Shown here in pieces: positions 1 through 7,663 of a DNA stretch of 64,000 nucleotides (position 1 is its first letter; each line of letters begins with the position of its first letter). The position numbers and the translations under genes were made by a program. Origin of the DNA: UBA8199 sp964507045 (lineage in GTDB: Bacteria > Verrucomicrobiota > Verrucomicrobiia > Limisphaerales > UBA8199); NCBI GenBank assembly GCA_964507045.1, contig CAZDOO010000017.1, positions 12,084-76,083 of the forward strand, read 5' to 3'. The notes under the pieces were generated by a model. That model saw nothing but the letters and a program-made list of their open reading frames with translations. It searched no databases and was not told the DNA's origin.

Positions 1-767
1 CCGGGAAAAGTCGCTACGCCAACGGAATATTCTACAGTGCAAATTCTGGGGTCACCTGGACGATCATCAAAATATCTGACTCGTTTTCCATTCTGCCCGC
101 CGCCTGTGCTACCGAAGCCCACAATTATTACTTTGCAGCAGACTACGACCATAAAGAGCTTTGGTGTTCACGCGCGGATACAAGTTCTCTCTCTTGGAGC
201 GCACCCGAAGCTCTCAGTGAGAAGCTAGCGATTGCCGGCTACAGACACGTATACGAAGCGGCTGCAACGGGTGATATCGTGCATGTGTGTTGGCTGGATT
301 CCCGGCATGAACGAACACGGGCAAATCCCGTTTATCCCGATCGCGGGAATTACCAAGTCGCATACCGTCATCGGAAAGATGCGGATCAGAGCTGGAGCAA
401 GGACGTCATTCTTTCCCCGGGGGTGCTCTACGCCTACTCTCCCTCAATAGCCGCTGAAGGAGACAACATCGTGGCGGCATGGGCTGGCGCTAACGACAGA
501 GACGGGCATGATGAGTTCTGGCCCAATGACATCTACGTTGTCACCAGCAGAAACGGCGGAAATACCTGGACCAAGCCCATGAAGGTTACAAACGGTTTCA
601 AAGACGGGATTACCTCAGGCCGGCCACAGGTCGCTTTGCATAAGGGTGTGATTCACCTTTTCTACATCCAAGGCAAGATCAAGTACAAAGAAGTCTCGGC
701 TGGGATGGCGCTGCTCAATCAACCCCCGTGGCCCATTTATTACACCCAACGTCCGTTTCCAAAGTGA
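1..767 (+). CDS. BNR/sialidase-like secreted protein, 5' truncated by window edge
   Basis: The reading frame is open from base 3 to the stop at 765-767, so the window starts inside the gene. The visible 254 residues carry two Asp-box-like motifs, SANSGVTW near the left edge and SRNGGNTW about 60 codons before the end, spaced like blades of a sialidase/BNR beta-propeller. Such proteins are usually secreted and bind or hydrolyse glycans, but catalytic residues would lie upstream of the window, so activity cannot be judged. Base composition is slightly less GC-rich than the neighbours. The methionine at 279 is internal, because the frame upstream of it is open and fits the fold. Confidence 0.6.
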   Translation, partial: GKSRYANGIFYSANSGVTWTIIKISDSFSILPAACATEAHNYYFAADYDHKELWCSRADTSSLSWSAPEALSEKLAIAGYRHVYEAAATGDIVHVCWLDSRHERTRANPVYPDRGNYQVAYRHRKDADQSWSKDVILSPGVLYAYSPSIAAEGDNIVAAWAGANDRDGHDEFWPNDIYVVTSRNGGNTWTKPMKVTNGFKDGITSGRPQVALHKGVIHLFYIQGKIKYKEVSAGMALLNQPPWPIYYTQRPFPK

Positions 768-1187
768 TCACGGTGAAAATGAACTCGACACGCCAACCAA
801 TACAAGAAACATGCCAACGAAAAATGATTTGGCGCTGGAATAGCTTCTCGCCTGCGAACACTTCTCAAGCGAAGCAAAGCTCGGCTACGATCACACTGAA
901 CATCCCAACAGCTTGCCCGCCTCGTACTGCTTTCCCGGTCAACGCAAGGGCGTGGTTTTGCGAGTCTGTTTCACCTCAGCACGCCCGGTTCGCTTTCGGT
1001 CAGGGATGCGACTATTCCAGCTATGTCGAGCACGGTTATTTCATCGTGGCTCCACGCTGTCAACGCCATTCCCCGCCGAAGCGGCCAGTTGCCTTTAGGG
1101 TGGTTGGCGATGAGAAAAGTGGCACCAAACGTGGCACCAAGTTGACCACCCCACAAAACACCAACAAAAGCCCACTTTGCAGCTAAT
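768..1187. other. Intergenic region left of the tRNA repeat
   Basis: No convincing gene is seen. Frame 3 is open for some 60 codons and ends at 1143-1145 with the residues KVAPNVAPS, which resemble the tail of some tyrosine recombinases. The expected position of such a gene, directly beside an attachment site, fits, but the catalytic motifs are absent, so at most this is a remnant. Confidence 0.3.
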
Positions 1188-1231
1188 TCGCAATGAGAAG
1201 GTCGCAGGTTCGATTCCTGTCGGCTCCACCA
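1188..1231 (+). repeat. tRNA-Ala 3'-half direct repeat, copy 1 (candidate att site)
   Basis: These 44 bases equal the 3' half of a tRNA: T33, anticodon CGC, the 3' anticodon strand, variable loop AGGTC, a T arm with the TTCGATT loop, acceptor CGGCTCC with U70, A73 and encoded CCA. U70, A73 and CGC fit tRNA-Ala. The 5' half is missing, since the upstream bases cannot form the anticodon or acceptor stems. An identical copy lies at 4628-4671. Integrases often use the tRNA 3' half as attachment site. Confidence 0.75.
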
Positions 1232-1317
1232 TCCACTTGCCCGCTATGCGCGAGGCTTTTGATTTCTTCCAAACCTACCACGACCTTGCGCCGCTCCTGG
1301 CGGAGGGGCTCCGCTCG

Positions 1318-2787
1318 TCAATCCGCGATACTCTTGATGGCAGCCAAATCAAGGCTGCGGATCTGCCCCCCCATTATTTGCAGCAACCTGCCATCCTGTT
1401 TTACGAAGAACTCACAATGGCTCCCGATCTGACCGCAAGTCCACTGAGCGAGTGGCTTCCAACCGCTCGTCTCGTAGATAATTACCGAATCTGGGTACGT
1501 ATCGACGTAGGCAGCGAGGCGCTTGCCGTCAGGTGACCAGTGCATCGCATACGCTGAACCGGATGCGTAGGGCACGCGCAATGGCACCTGCGACCTCTCC
1601 CCTTTCTTCCAGTTCCAAATCTCAAACCTCTTCTCCGGCCAATGGCACAGAACGAGCGTCTGACCGTCCGGAGAAACACCAACACTGGCACCGTGAGGGC
1701 TGGAGAACCACAACGCCGGTTCATCCTTCCCTGACTCCCAAATCGCGAACGAAGTTGGAGATGCATTGAAATTACCGAACCCTGCCACAAGCGTAGACCC
1801 ATCCTGGGAGGCTCTTAGGAACTTCACGATGAGTTCGTTCGTACAAAGGGTCCCGAGCTTTCGACCGCTGAACAAATCCCACCGCTCAACCACATGGGCG
1901 CCAGAGGTGTATAGCGCCCGCCCCTTGTCAGCGATCGCCAAAACTGTCCCACAATAATTGTCGTGGTCCAACGGGCCGGCCTCCCAAAGTAGCTGGCCCG
2001 ACCCCGCGTCAATAACGTAAAGACCGTAGTAAATCGCGACAGCGACCACACGGCCATCCGGTGAGATGACCACGGCTTCCCCCGGCGAAGGCACCTTGGA
2101 AATTCCCTTAAACTGCGGGGCGGCTTGCCGGACACCTCGTTCCAGTTTCCAGAACTCCGTTACTGGAGGATGACGATACGCGCCGTTCGTGACCCACTGA
2201 CCGAACGAAACGGCCAGGTCAGCATCTCTCGCGACTGCCGCAAAACCGCCTTGGAAGTTGGCGTCGTGCAGACGGGCAATCTCACGCCCCTCGACCTTAG
2301 GAATATACCAGCCGAGATAGGCGCCAGTTAGATCGTACAGCCGCTCAACCTCTGTCGGAATATTGGCGCGATCATACACGCGCCCAAACCATTGATTACT
2401 GCGGATGCCGCTGACAAGGATCTGACGCTCCATCGAGAGCGATTTAACCGACGACGCAGGCAGCGAGTTAATGGCGGCCTCCAGCAAAGGCCGGTTTGTA
2501 GTATCCAACGAAAATCGCGAGGAGATGCCACTGCCGCCCTGAATGGCATGACCAACATCCCGTGCAGAGGACACATTGCCCGCTTGGCTCACACGGCAAA
2601 AATACACGCCATGGTCGCTGAACCAGTCCATTGCCAATAGCGGAGCGTTCGTGTCCCCAGCCTTGAACAACGACGCAAAACGTTTGTGCTCCTCAGCACG
2701 CCGCTCACGGGTGCTGCCGCCGAGACCTTGTCCGCACGCAGCGAGCCACACCAGAGCCAGAAATGTGCAAGTGATCTGGAGAGTCAT
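1318..2787 (-). CDS. Beta-propeller (WD40/YVTN-like) lipoprotein
   Basis: The product is 489 aa if started at the ATG at 2787; an ATG 13 codons upstream is in frame, but only the shorter form puts the hydrophobic signal (TFLALVWLAAC) directly at the N-terminus, with a lipobox cysteine at residue 19. The second half has repeated blade motifs (ISPDGRVVAVA, VSPDGQTLVL, WSPDGKRLAAY) typical of WD40/YVTN propellers. It is predicted to be an exported, membrane-anchored protein with a binding or scaffold role; no enzyme signature is seen. It lies alone on the minus strand between the two tRNA-Ala repeats, so it may be cargo of an integrated element. Confidence 0.7.
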   Translation of the reverse strand: MTLQITCTFLALVWLAACGQGLGGSTRERRAEEHKRFASLFKAGDTNAPLLAMDWFSDHGVYFCRVSQAGNVSSARDVGHAIQGGSGISSRFSLDTTNRPLLEAAINSLPASSVKSLSMERQILVSGIRSNQWFGRVYDRANIPTEVERLYDLTGAYLGWYIPKVEGREIARLHDANFQGGFAAVARDADLAVSFGQWVTNGAYRHPPVTEFWKLERGVRQAAPQFKGISKVPSPGEAVVISPDGRVVAVAIYYGLYVIDAGSGQLLWEAGPLDHDNYCGTVLAIADKGRALYTSGAHVVERWDLFSGRKLGTLCTNELIVKFLRASQDGSTLVAGFGNFNASPTSFAIWESGKDEPALWFSSPHGASVGVSPDGQTLVLCHWPEKRFEIWNWKKGERSQVPLRVPYASGSAYAMHWSPDGKRLAAYVDTYPDSVIIYETSGWKPLAQWTCGQIGSHCEFFVKQDGRLLQIMGGQIRSLDLAAIKSIAD

Positions 2788-3435
2788 ATGAAGAGAAACT
2801 CCGGATCTGTTCCTCACAGCTTCCATACCCCCCCCACATACGCGCTTTCATCACTCATTCACAAGCCAAAATCCCGCGCCCCATTACAGGATGCGCCGGT
2901 CCCCACGCACGACCGCGCTGCCCGCTCGCCCCAATCCCCGGCCAGGCGCCGACCTGACCCTGCCCCACTCGTCGCGCCGCAGCTTCAGCGTATGCGGACA
3001 GTCCGTAGTGCGGCATTCTACATTGCCAGCCGGTGACTGCCCCCTTGGCACCACGAAGCGCGAAGCGCTCTCCCAACTTGGGGCACCCATATTGTGGCGG
3101 GCTTGGGAAGCCAATTGGCGATTGCCTATTGGCTATTCCGCCTGCCGCGCCGTAGCTCCCAGCGAAGGCGGGTCCCTTTCGTCCCTCCCGTTTCTTTTGT
3201 CCCTTTGAACTTCAAAACCTCACATCGGCGCCTCCCCGCCCGCGCCTTCGCCGACGCTGCCTCGCCCAAACAATTTTGCTCGCTGCGATCGCTCTCGTTT
3301 TCTGCGCGGCCGGGCCTTACGCCGGCCCAGACCCGCGCCAGAGGATCGTCACCGTCTGGACTCCCGCCTCTCCGCTCCGCCTGACCTTTCTCATTGCGTC
3401 ACGTGACGACTGGCCGTTCAGACGGTCAGATCGTC
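2788..3435. other. Intergenic region with short dispersed repeats
   Basis: About 650 bases without a supportable gene. Bases 2924-2964 recur with three mismatches at 4331-4371 downstream of the prepilin-like gene, and an AT-rich stretch around 3116-3140 (attggc/ctattgg words) resembles one near 4572-4605. Similar flanks on both sides of the prepilin-like gene suggest duplicated or shuffled intergenic DNA. Confidence 0.5.
2924..2964 (+). repeat. 41-bp intergenic repeat, copy 1
   Basis: Matches 4331-4371 at 38 of 41 positions in direct orientation. Both copies are non-coding and flank the prepilin-like gene. Confidence 0.7.
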
Positions 3436-4236
3436 ATGAGCAACCACTCGAAGGCAAAGACCACCGCATTCACCCTGCTCGAACTCCTAGTGGTCATCGC
3501 CATCCTTGGCATACTGGCGGCGCTCGTGCTCACCGGATTGAGTCGCGGTGGCGGTCTGGCACGCCGCATAACTTGCGTCAACAACGTTCGCCAGCTCGGA
3601 ACCGCCATGCTGCAATTCGTGGGCGACCACCATGCCTATCTCCAAGGCGTGGCTCCCGACGTCGACGGCAGGTTCCCTGGTAACTGCTTGCCCTGGACGG
3701 TGGTGCTGGAGCGCGAGTTGGGCAAGAACGCTACCTCCGACGAAATGTCATTTATCCAGAGGCACGTCTGGAAATGCCCCGCCATGAAACCCCAGTCAAC
3801 CCATCCCCGAGACCTGGTCTATGTATCCTACGGCTATAATGAATACGGCATGTATGGGGGGGACAACAGCGCCGATACCAATGCTCAGGGGCTCGGCCAG
3901 AAGAATGCCTGTCTGCCGGGCATGACCCTTGCCGCATTGAAGCCCGTGCCGGAATCGGATGTCTCCTGCCCGAGCGAAATGATGGCCATCGCCGACGGGT
4001 TCTGGGGCTCGGGAAAGTCGCTCTACGGAGGCGGCGAGCAATTCGCGCGAACCCGGCAGCCTCTGACCTATCCCCCGACCTCCGAACCTGCTTCACGCCA
4101 CCAAGGCAAGGCCAACGTGGTGTTTTGTGATGGGCATGTTGAATCCCCAAAGCTGCCCTTCCTCTTCGAAGACACGAGCGACGCTGCCCTTAGCCGCTGG
4201 AATCGCGACCACCGTCCGCACCCCGAGAAACTGTGA
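3436..4236 (+). CDS. Prepilin-like secreted protein with N-methylation motif
   Basis: The product is 266 aa. Residues 11-35 hold the type IV prepilin/pseudopilin motif (FTLLELLVVIAILGILAAL) with the conserved Glu five residues after the cleavage site, and the C-terminal part ends in NVVFCDGHVE, the signature of the large PVC family of prepilin-type proteins (DUF1559-like). The ATG at 3436 is preferred over the upstream ATG at 3394 because it leaves a short basic leader. Members are processed by prepilin peptidase and exported, with unknown individual roles. It lies within the tRNA-Ala repeat interval. A second member is at 55952-56749. Confidence 0.8.
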   Translation: MSNHSKAKTTAFTLLELLVVIAILGILAALVLTGLSRGGGLARRITCVNNVRQLGTAMLQFVGDHHAYLQGVAPDVDGRFPGNCLPWTVVLERELGKNATSDEMSFIQRHVWKCPAMKPQSTHPRDLVYVSYGYNEYGMYGGDNSADTNAQGLGQKNACLPGMTLAALKPVPESDVSCPSEMMAIADGFWGSGKSLYGGGEQFARTRQPLTYPPTSEPASRHQGKANVVFCDGHVESPKLPFLFEDTSDAALSRWNRDHRPHPEKL

Positions 4237-4627
4237 GCCTCCCAGAACGACCTTAGCAAACCTCAAGGCCGGGAAGCTAAGGCATGTCATATTTCCCGAG
4301 GGGGGCGATTCACCGGTGAACTGCTCCTTCGCTCGCCCAAATCCCCGGCCAGGCGCCAACCTGACCCCGCCGCCACCTGCCTCCGGCGCTGACAATGGTG
4401 CCCCGCCGGACGGCAGGCCGGGGCTTGGTGACGCCTTCTCTCAACCGCCCACTCTCAACCCTCAACTTTTCGGGGCTCCGCCCTCGACCCGCCAGAACTT
4501 GGCAGCCCTGGACTCGCCGGGCTCTTTCCTCTCACCTTCGTCTCCTTCTCGTTCTTCTGTGCTAGTAACCATTGGCAATTGGCTATTGGGCTATCGGCAA
4601 CAGTTGGCTTGAAATCGGCTGTCGAGC
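4237..4627. other. Intergenic region with repeat copy
   Basis: No gene is supported. The stretch holds the second copy of the 41-bp repeat (4331-4371) and low-complexity text. Overlapping open frames have no family signature. Confidence 0.5.
4331..4371 (+). repeat. 41-bp intergenic repeat, copy 2
   Basis: Direct repeat of 2924-2964 with three substitutions. Confidence 0.7.
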
Positions 4628-4671
4628 TCGCAATGAGAAGGTCGCAGGTTCGATTCCTGTCGGCTCCACCA
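4628..4671 (+). repeat. tRNA-Ala 3'-half direct repeat, copy 2 (candidate att site)
   Basis: Identical over 44 bases to 1188-1231 and again only the 3' half of a tRNA-Ala (CGC). The sequences outside the 44 bases differ, and the start of identity falls at T33 in the anticodon loop, a common crossover point of tyrosine recombinases. The 3.44 kb between the copies could therefore be an integrated segment, although no integrase gene lies between them. Confidence 0.75.
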
Positions 4672-4903
4672 CCTTCAACCCGTCGCAGTTTTCACAAGCA
4701 GCTTTGCGGGTGCCGGTGATCTTTCGTGTTCTTCCCCGCCCCGCTCCGTTTTTCAGTGCCGTCCATGCTGGCGCGAGGATGGCCGCGCTGAATGGCGGAG
4801 GAAGTTCAGCCCAGGCTCCGACGATCCTTACCGGCTCAAGACACGAGGTGTCCGAACTCTCGGTGCCTGGTTGGGTGTGCGGTGGTGGATTTCCCAAGGA
4901 AAA

Positions 4904-4996
4904 TGGCGGAGAGAGGGGGATTCGAACCCCCGATACGCCTTTAGAGCGTATAACGGTTTAGCAAACCGCCGCCTTCAGCCACTCGGCCATCTCTCC
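4904..4996 (-). tRNA. tRNA-Ser (GCT)
   Basis: Read on the minus strand, acceptor strands GGAGAGA (4996-4990) and TCTCTCC (4914-4908) pair, followed by G73 and CCA (4904-4906). The anticodon loop is TTTGCTAAA, giving anticodon GCT, which reads AGC/AGU serine codons. A long variable arm and the TTCGAAT T loop are present, as expected for a class II tRNA. It is complete, unlike the two tRNA-Ala fragments to its left. Confidence 0.95.
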
Positions 4997-5032
4997 AAAC
5001 CACTGCCATTACGCGGCCCATTCATTTTGTCG

Positions 5033-5323
5033 TCAACTTGCGAATGCGGCCGCATGGCGTTCGCGTGCTGCCTGGGCGAAGTCTTTGTGAATACCGCAAA
5101 GCTGCCAAAGCCAAGCGCAAACGCTCATGGCGCAATGGGTATAGCCGTAAACACCGTTAAGGTCAAGTCGGCGATCTTGTTGATTTGAGGCTGCACTCCA
5201 CGTCTCTGGATGGGTGGGGGGAGGATTGGTGTCGTAAGGGATCAAACCGCGGGTTACATAAGCGCCAGGATGCTTGCCCAGGAATGCGAGTTCCCCATTG
5301 AAGACCGCGATCGTCTCGCGCAT
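5033..5323 (-). CDS. Small uncharacterised protein coupled to the GH172 gene
   Basis: A 96-codon frame begins with an ATG overlapping the stop of the GH172-like gene as TGATG, the usual arrangement for translational coupling. The product has no signal peptide or transmembrane segment, and its C-terminal half is rich in Trp, Tyr and Cys (GVYGYTHCAMSVCAWLW). I do not recognise the family. It could be a true short gene at the operon end or the surviving C-terminus of a larger gene. The overlap favours the first; the lack of a known family keeps confidence modest. Confidence 0.4.
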   Translation of the reverse strand: MRETIAVFNGELAFLGKHPGAYVTRGLIPYDTNPPPTHPETWSAASNQQDRRLDLNGVYGYTHCAMSVCAWLWQLCGIHKDFAQAARERHAAAFAS

Positions 5324-7641
5324 CAGTCCGCAGGCCGCAGCAGGATGGCGTCCAGGCTGGCCGAAAAGCCGGTCGAGCAGGGATGGCGTCCCACAACCCG
5401 GACTTGAAGTTGATGCGGAGGACGGGCAAGAGTCACTGGCCGCGCCATGGTCACGCGCCGCCATATGTCTGATGAATGGCCATCCAATGGCGGGCCGAGG
5501 GCTTGCCCGTCCAATGTCCACTGCACGATGCCATAATCCCAGGAGGTGACGGTGCTCAGGAACACGGTGTAACGACCCGGTTTGAGAGTGTCGGGCAACG
5601 TCAACGTCAGGTGATCGCCCGGCCCGCTGAAGCGCAGGAACAGATGTTTACCGCCGGAGAGCGGGGGGACCGAGCGGTTGGTGAGTTCCTGCACACTCGC
5701 CCTGGCCTCCTTGTCCTTGTCCGCCACGTGCAACGATTCGCCCTCGATGGCGTCGGCCGCCTGGAACGGCGTTTTCCAGTTCCCAATCCAGTCGGCGGGC
5801 GCACGGCTGTTGCCGCGGAATGAATAGACATCGAAGCTCCCCAGGTTGAACAGCCCGGGGCAGGCATACTGATAGCGCTGCTGCCACGGGTCGGAGGGGA
5901 TTTGTGCGTTTGGCAGAGAGGGCTTCAATTCGTCCAAAGTCTGCGGCAATGCGCCGTGACGGCGCGCAAAGTCTGCCACGGATTTCGCCAGTCGGTTCAC
6001 GTTGTCTTGGACGGTGCGTTGTTGCTCGGCAAGGAGCTGTTTCTCCTTGGCCAGGTAGTCCGCCAGCCACTGGTCCATGTGGTCCCACGGCAGCCGCCGG
6101 AGCGAAAGGGCATCCAGGGCCAGGTTGTAGCCGGGTTGCCCGGTCTGTTTGACGCGGGAGAGGGGATTATGCCCCACGCATTCGAAGCGCAGGGTATAGG
6201 CGCCGGGCAACAACCGCATCACGCCGAGTTTGGCTTCGCGGACCGTGCCATAGACCTGGCTCTCAGGCCAGTTTTCCTTCAGCGACACGTAGGCATCGTA
6301 AAAGTCCAAAGCCGGATCGAGGACGTTGGTTTGGCCACCGCCAAGCAAGCTGACTTTCCACTGGCCGTATTCGCGGAACAACACTTGGAAGACCGACAAG
6401 GAATACTGTCCCGCGTCCTTGATGTCGAATGGCACATCGAGCCACGCGCCGACCTTGTCGTTCTCAACGTAGAGCATGGTCTTATCCTGACACGTCCGGT
6501 TGGAGCGGACGGCAGGTTTCAGGCCGGGAGAACACTTGAGCCGGTCCACCAGGTCTTTCACCTCGACCCACAGCTCGGGATTCAGCCGCTCTGCCAGCGG
6601 GGGCAATGCGCAGAACGGCTGGGCTACGCCTTTCTGGTACCAGAACGCCACCGAGGAGAAGAAGTCCGGGCGATACTTGAAGTCGTGCAGCTTGCGGGGC
6701 CCGCTTGGCGAATCCCGGTAGTCAATGAAGCTGCGGCGTTCGATCTCGACCCTGAGGGATTTGTGGAAGATAACCGGTGCATGCAAGTGCCAACGGTAGG
6801 CGGTCAGCCGGCAGTCCACGCTTTGGGGCTCGCAGATGGTGACGCCGGCGTTTGGATTGCTGAAGAGGCGCAAGTTCCAGCCGTCGGTGAAATAGTCCTC
6901 CGTGCCTGTGCCCGCCAGCGAGGGGGTAGGCTCGCCATCAATGTAAAACCGGTCGTCGGATTCGCCGAACCAGACCCCGAAGCTGTTTTGCGACGAGAGC
7001 ACGGTGCCGACATAGTGCCCTTCGCCCTGACCTTCGAAGATCGTGTAGGGCGAGAACGGCTTGACGGGGAACTCCTGGTGGTAGCGGGCGTGGAAGTAAA
7101 GGGTGTCCTCGGGCACTGAAGGCAATTGGATCCAATTCACCTGGCAATAGACGGTCATCCGGCTGGCGGATTGGTTCCAGACCTCCAGGCGGGCGTGCTT
7201 GTGAAACGGCATGTGCCAGAAGCTGTTGAGCGCCCGGCCATAAGAGGTCACCTCGATCGGCGTCGAACTGACATTGGCACGCATGCCGTGGCCCGCGGCA
7301 AAAAAATCACCAATGGGCGTTTCGACGGAAGGCGTCTCCGCCCCGTCCCAAAAGATGCGCAACACCAGTGCCCGCGGCCACCGGCGTTCCTGGCTGGCCA
7401 CCGTGAACCAGATGTGACGGATCTCGCCCGGACCATCCAGTTCGGCGACGGTCAGCCGCTGGCCCGGGGCCGCGTGATACGCATCGGCATTGGACTCCGG
7501 ATCGAACAGCCCGCTGGAGGAGCGCTTCGTCACACCCGGCTGTTGGCGCGTGACGCTCTCAAGTATGTCCGCGGCATTGGTTGTGCCGCCCAGGCCCAGG
7601 ATCGTGACCAGACCGGTGAGGGATGCCCATTTCGTTACCAT
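5323..7641 (-). CDS. GH172-like (DUF2961) secreted glycoside hydrolase with GspG-like insert
   Basis: The 772-aa product has a signal peptide (residues 1-25) and an N-terminal DUF2961 domain: GEIRHIWFT near residue 70 and the hallmark GTGTEDYF near residue 245. This domain defines GH172 (difructose-anhydride and D-fructo/arabinofuranosidase activities), often on plant or bacterial arabinan. Residues about 523-622 resemble the C-terminus of the type II secretion pseudopilin GspG (IPSDPW, YQYACPG, DWIGNW), preceded by a coiled-coil-like stretch. The last 150 residues look like a carbohydrate-binding beta-sandwich. It is the fifth gene of a minus-strand operon, 22 bases after the beta-lactamase-fold gene. 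Confidence 0.8.
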   Translation of the reverse strand: MVTKWASLTGLVTILGLGGTTNAADILESVTRQQPGVTKRSSSGLFDPESNADAYHAAPGQRLTVAELDGPGEIRHIWFTVASQERRWPRALVLRIFWDGAETPSVETPIGDFFAAGHGMRANVSSTPIEVTSYGRALNSFWHMPFHKHARLEVWNQSASRMTVYCQVNWIQLPSVPEDTLYFHARYHQEFPVKPFSPYTIFEGQGEGHYVGTVLSSQNSFGVWFGESDDRFYIDGEPTPSLAGTGTEDYFTDGWNLRLFSNPNAGVTICEPQSVDCRLTAYRWHLHAPVIFHKSLRVEIERRSFIDYRDSPSGPRKLHDFKYRPDFFSSVAFWYQKGVAQPFCALPPLAERLNPELWVEVKDLVDRLKCSPGLKPAVRSNRTCQDKTMLYVENDKVGAWLDVPFDIKDAGQYSLSVFQVLFREYGQWKVSLLGGGQTNVLDPALDFYDAYVSLKENWPESQVYGTVREAKLGVMRLLPGAYTLRFECVGHNPLSRVKQTGQPGYNLALDALSLRRLPWDHMDQWLADYLAKEKQLLAEQQRTVQDNVNRLAKSVADFARRHGALPQTLDELKPSLPNAQIPSDPWQQRYQYACPGLFNLGSFDVYSFRGNSRAPADWIGNWKTPFQAADAIEGESLHVADKDKEARASVQELTNRSVPPLSGGKHLFLRFSGPGDHLTLTLPDTLKPGRYTVFLSTVTSWDYGIVQWTLDGQALGPPLDGHSSDIWRRVTMARPVTLARPPHQLQVRVVGRHPCSTGFSASLDAILLRPAD

Positions 7642-7663
7642 AGCGCTATCCGGGGTGTTCTAA

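Noticed and set aside
1177..1536. ORF with the peptide EKVAGSIPVGST (and a twin at 4572-4961, and its antisense VEPTGIEPATFSLRAR at 4583-4897)
   Set aside because: These are translations of the tRNA-Ala 3' half, a well-known false-gene source, not proteins.
1188..4671. Prophage or complete integrative element
   Set aside because: No integrase, replication or structural genes occur between the tRNA repeats; only the att-like borders are supported.
5902..7119. 405-codon open frame on the plus strand
   Set aside because: Antisense shadow of the GH172 gene; no family motifs and typical of GC-rich coding DNA.
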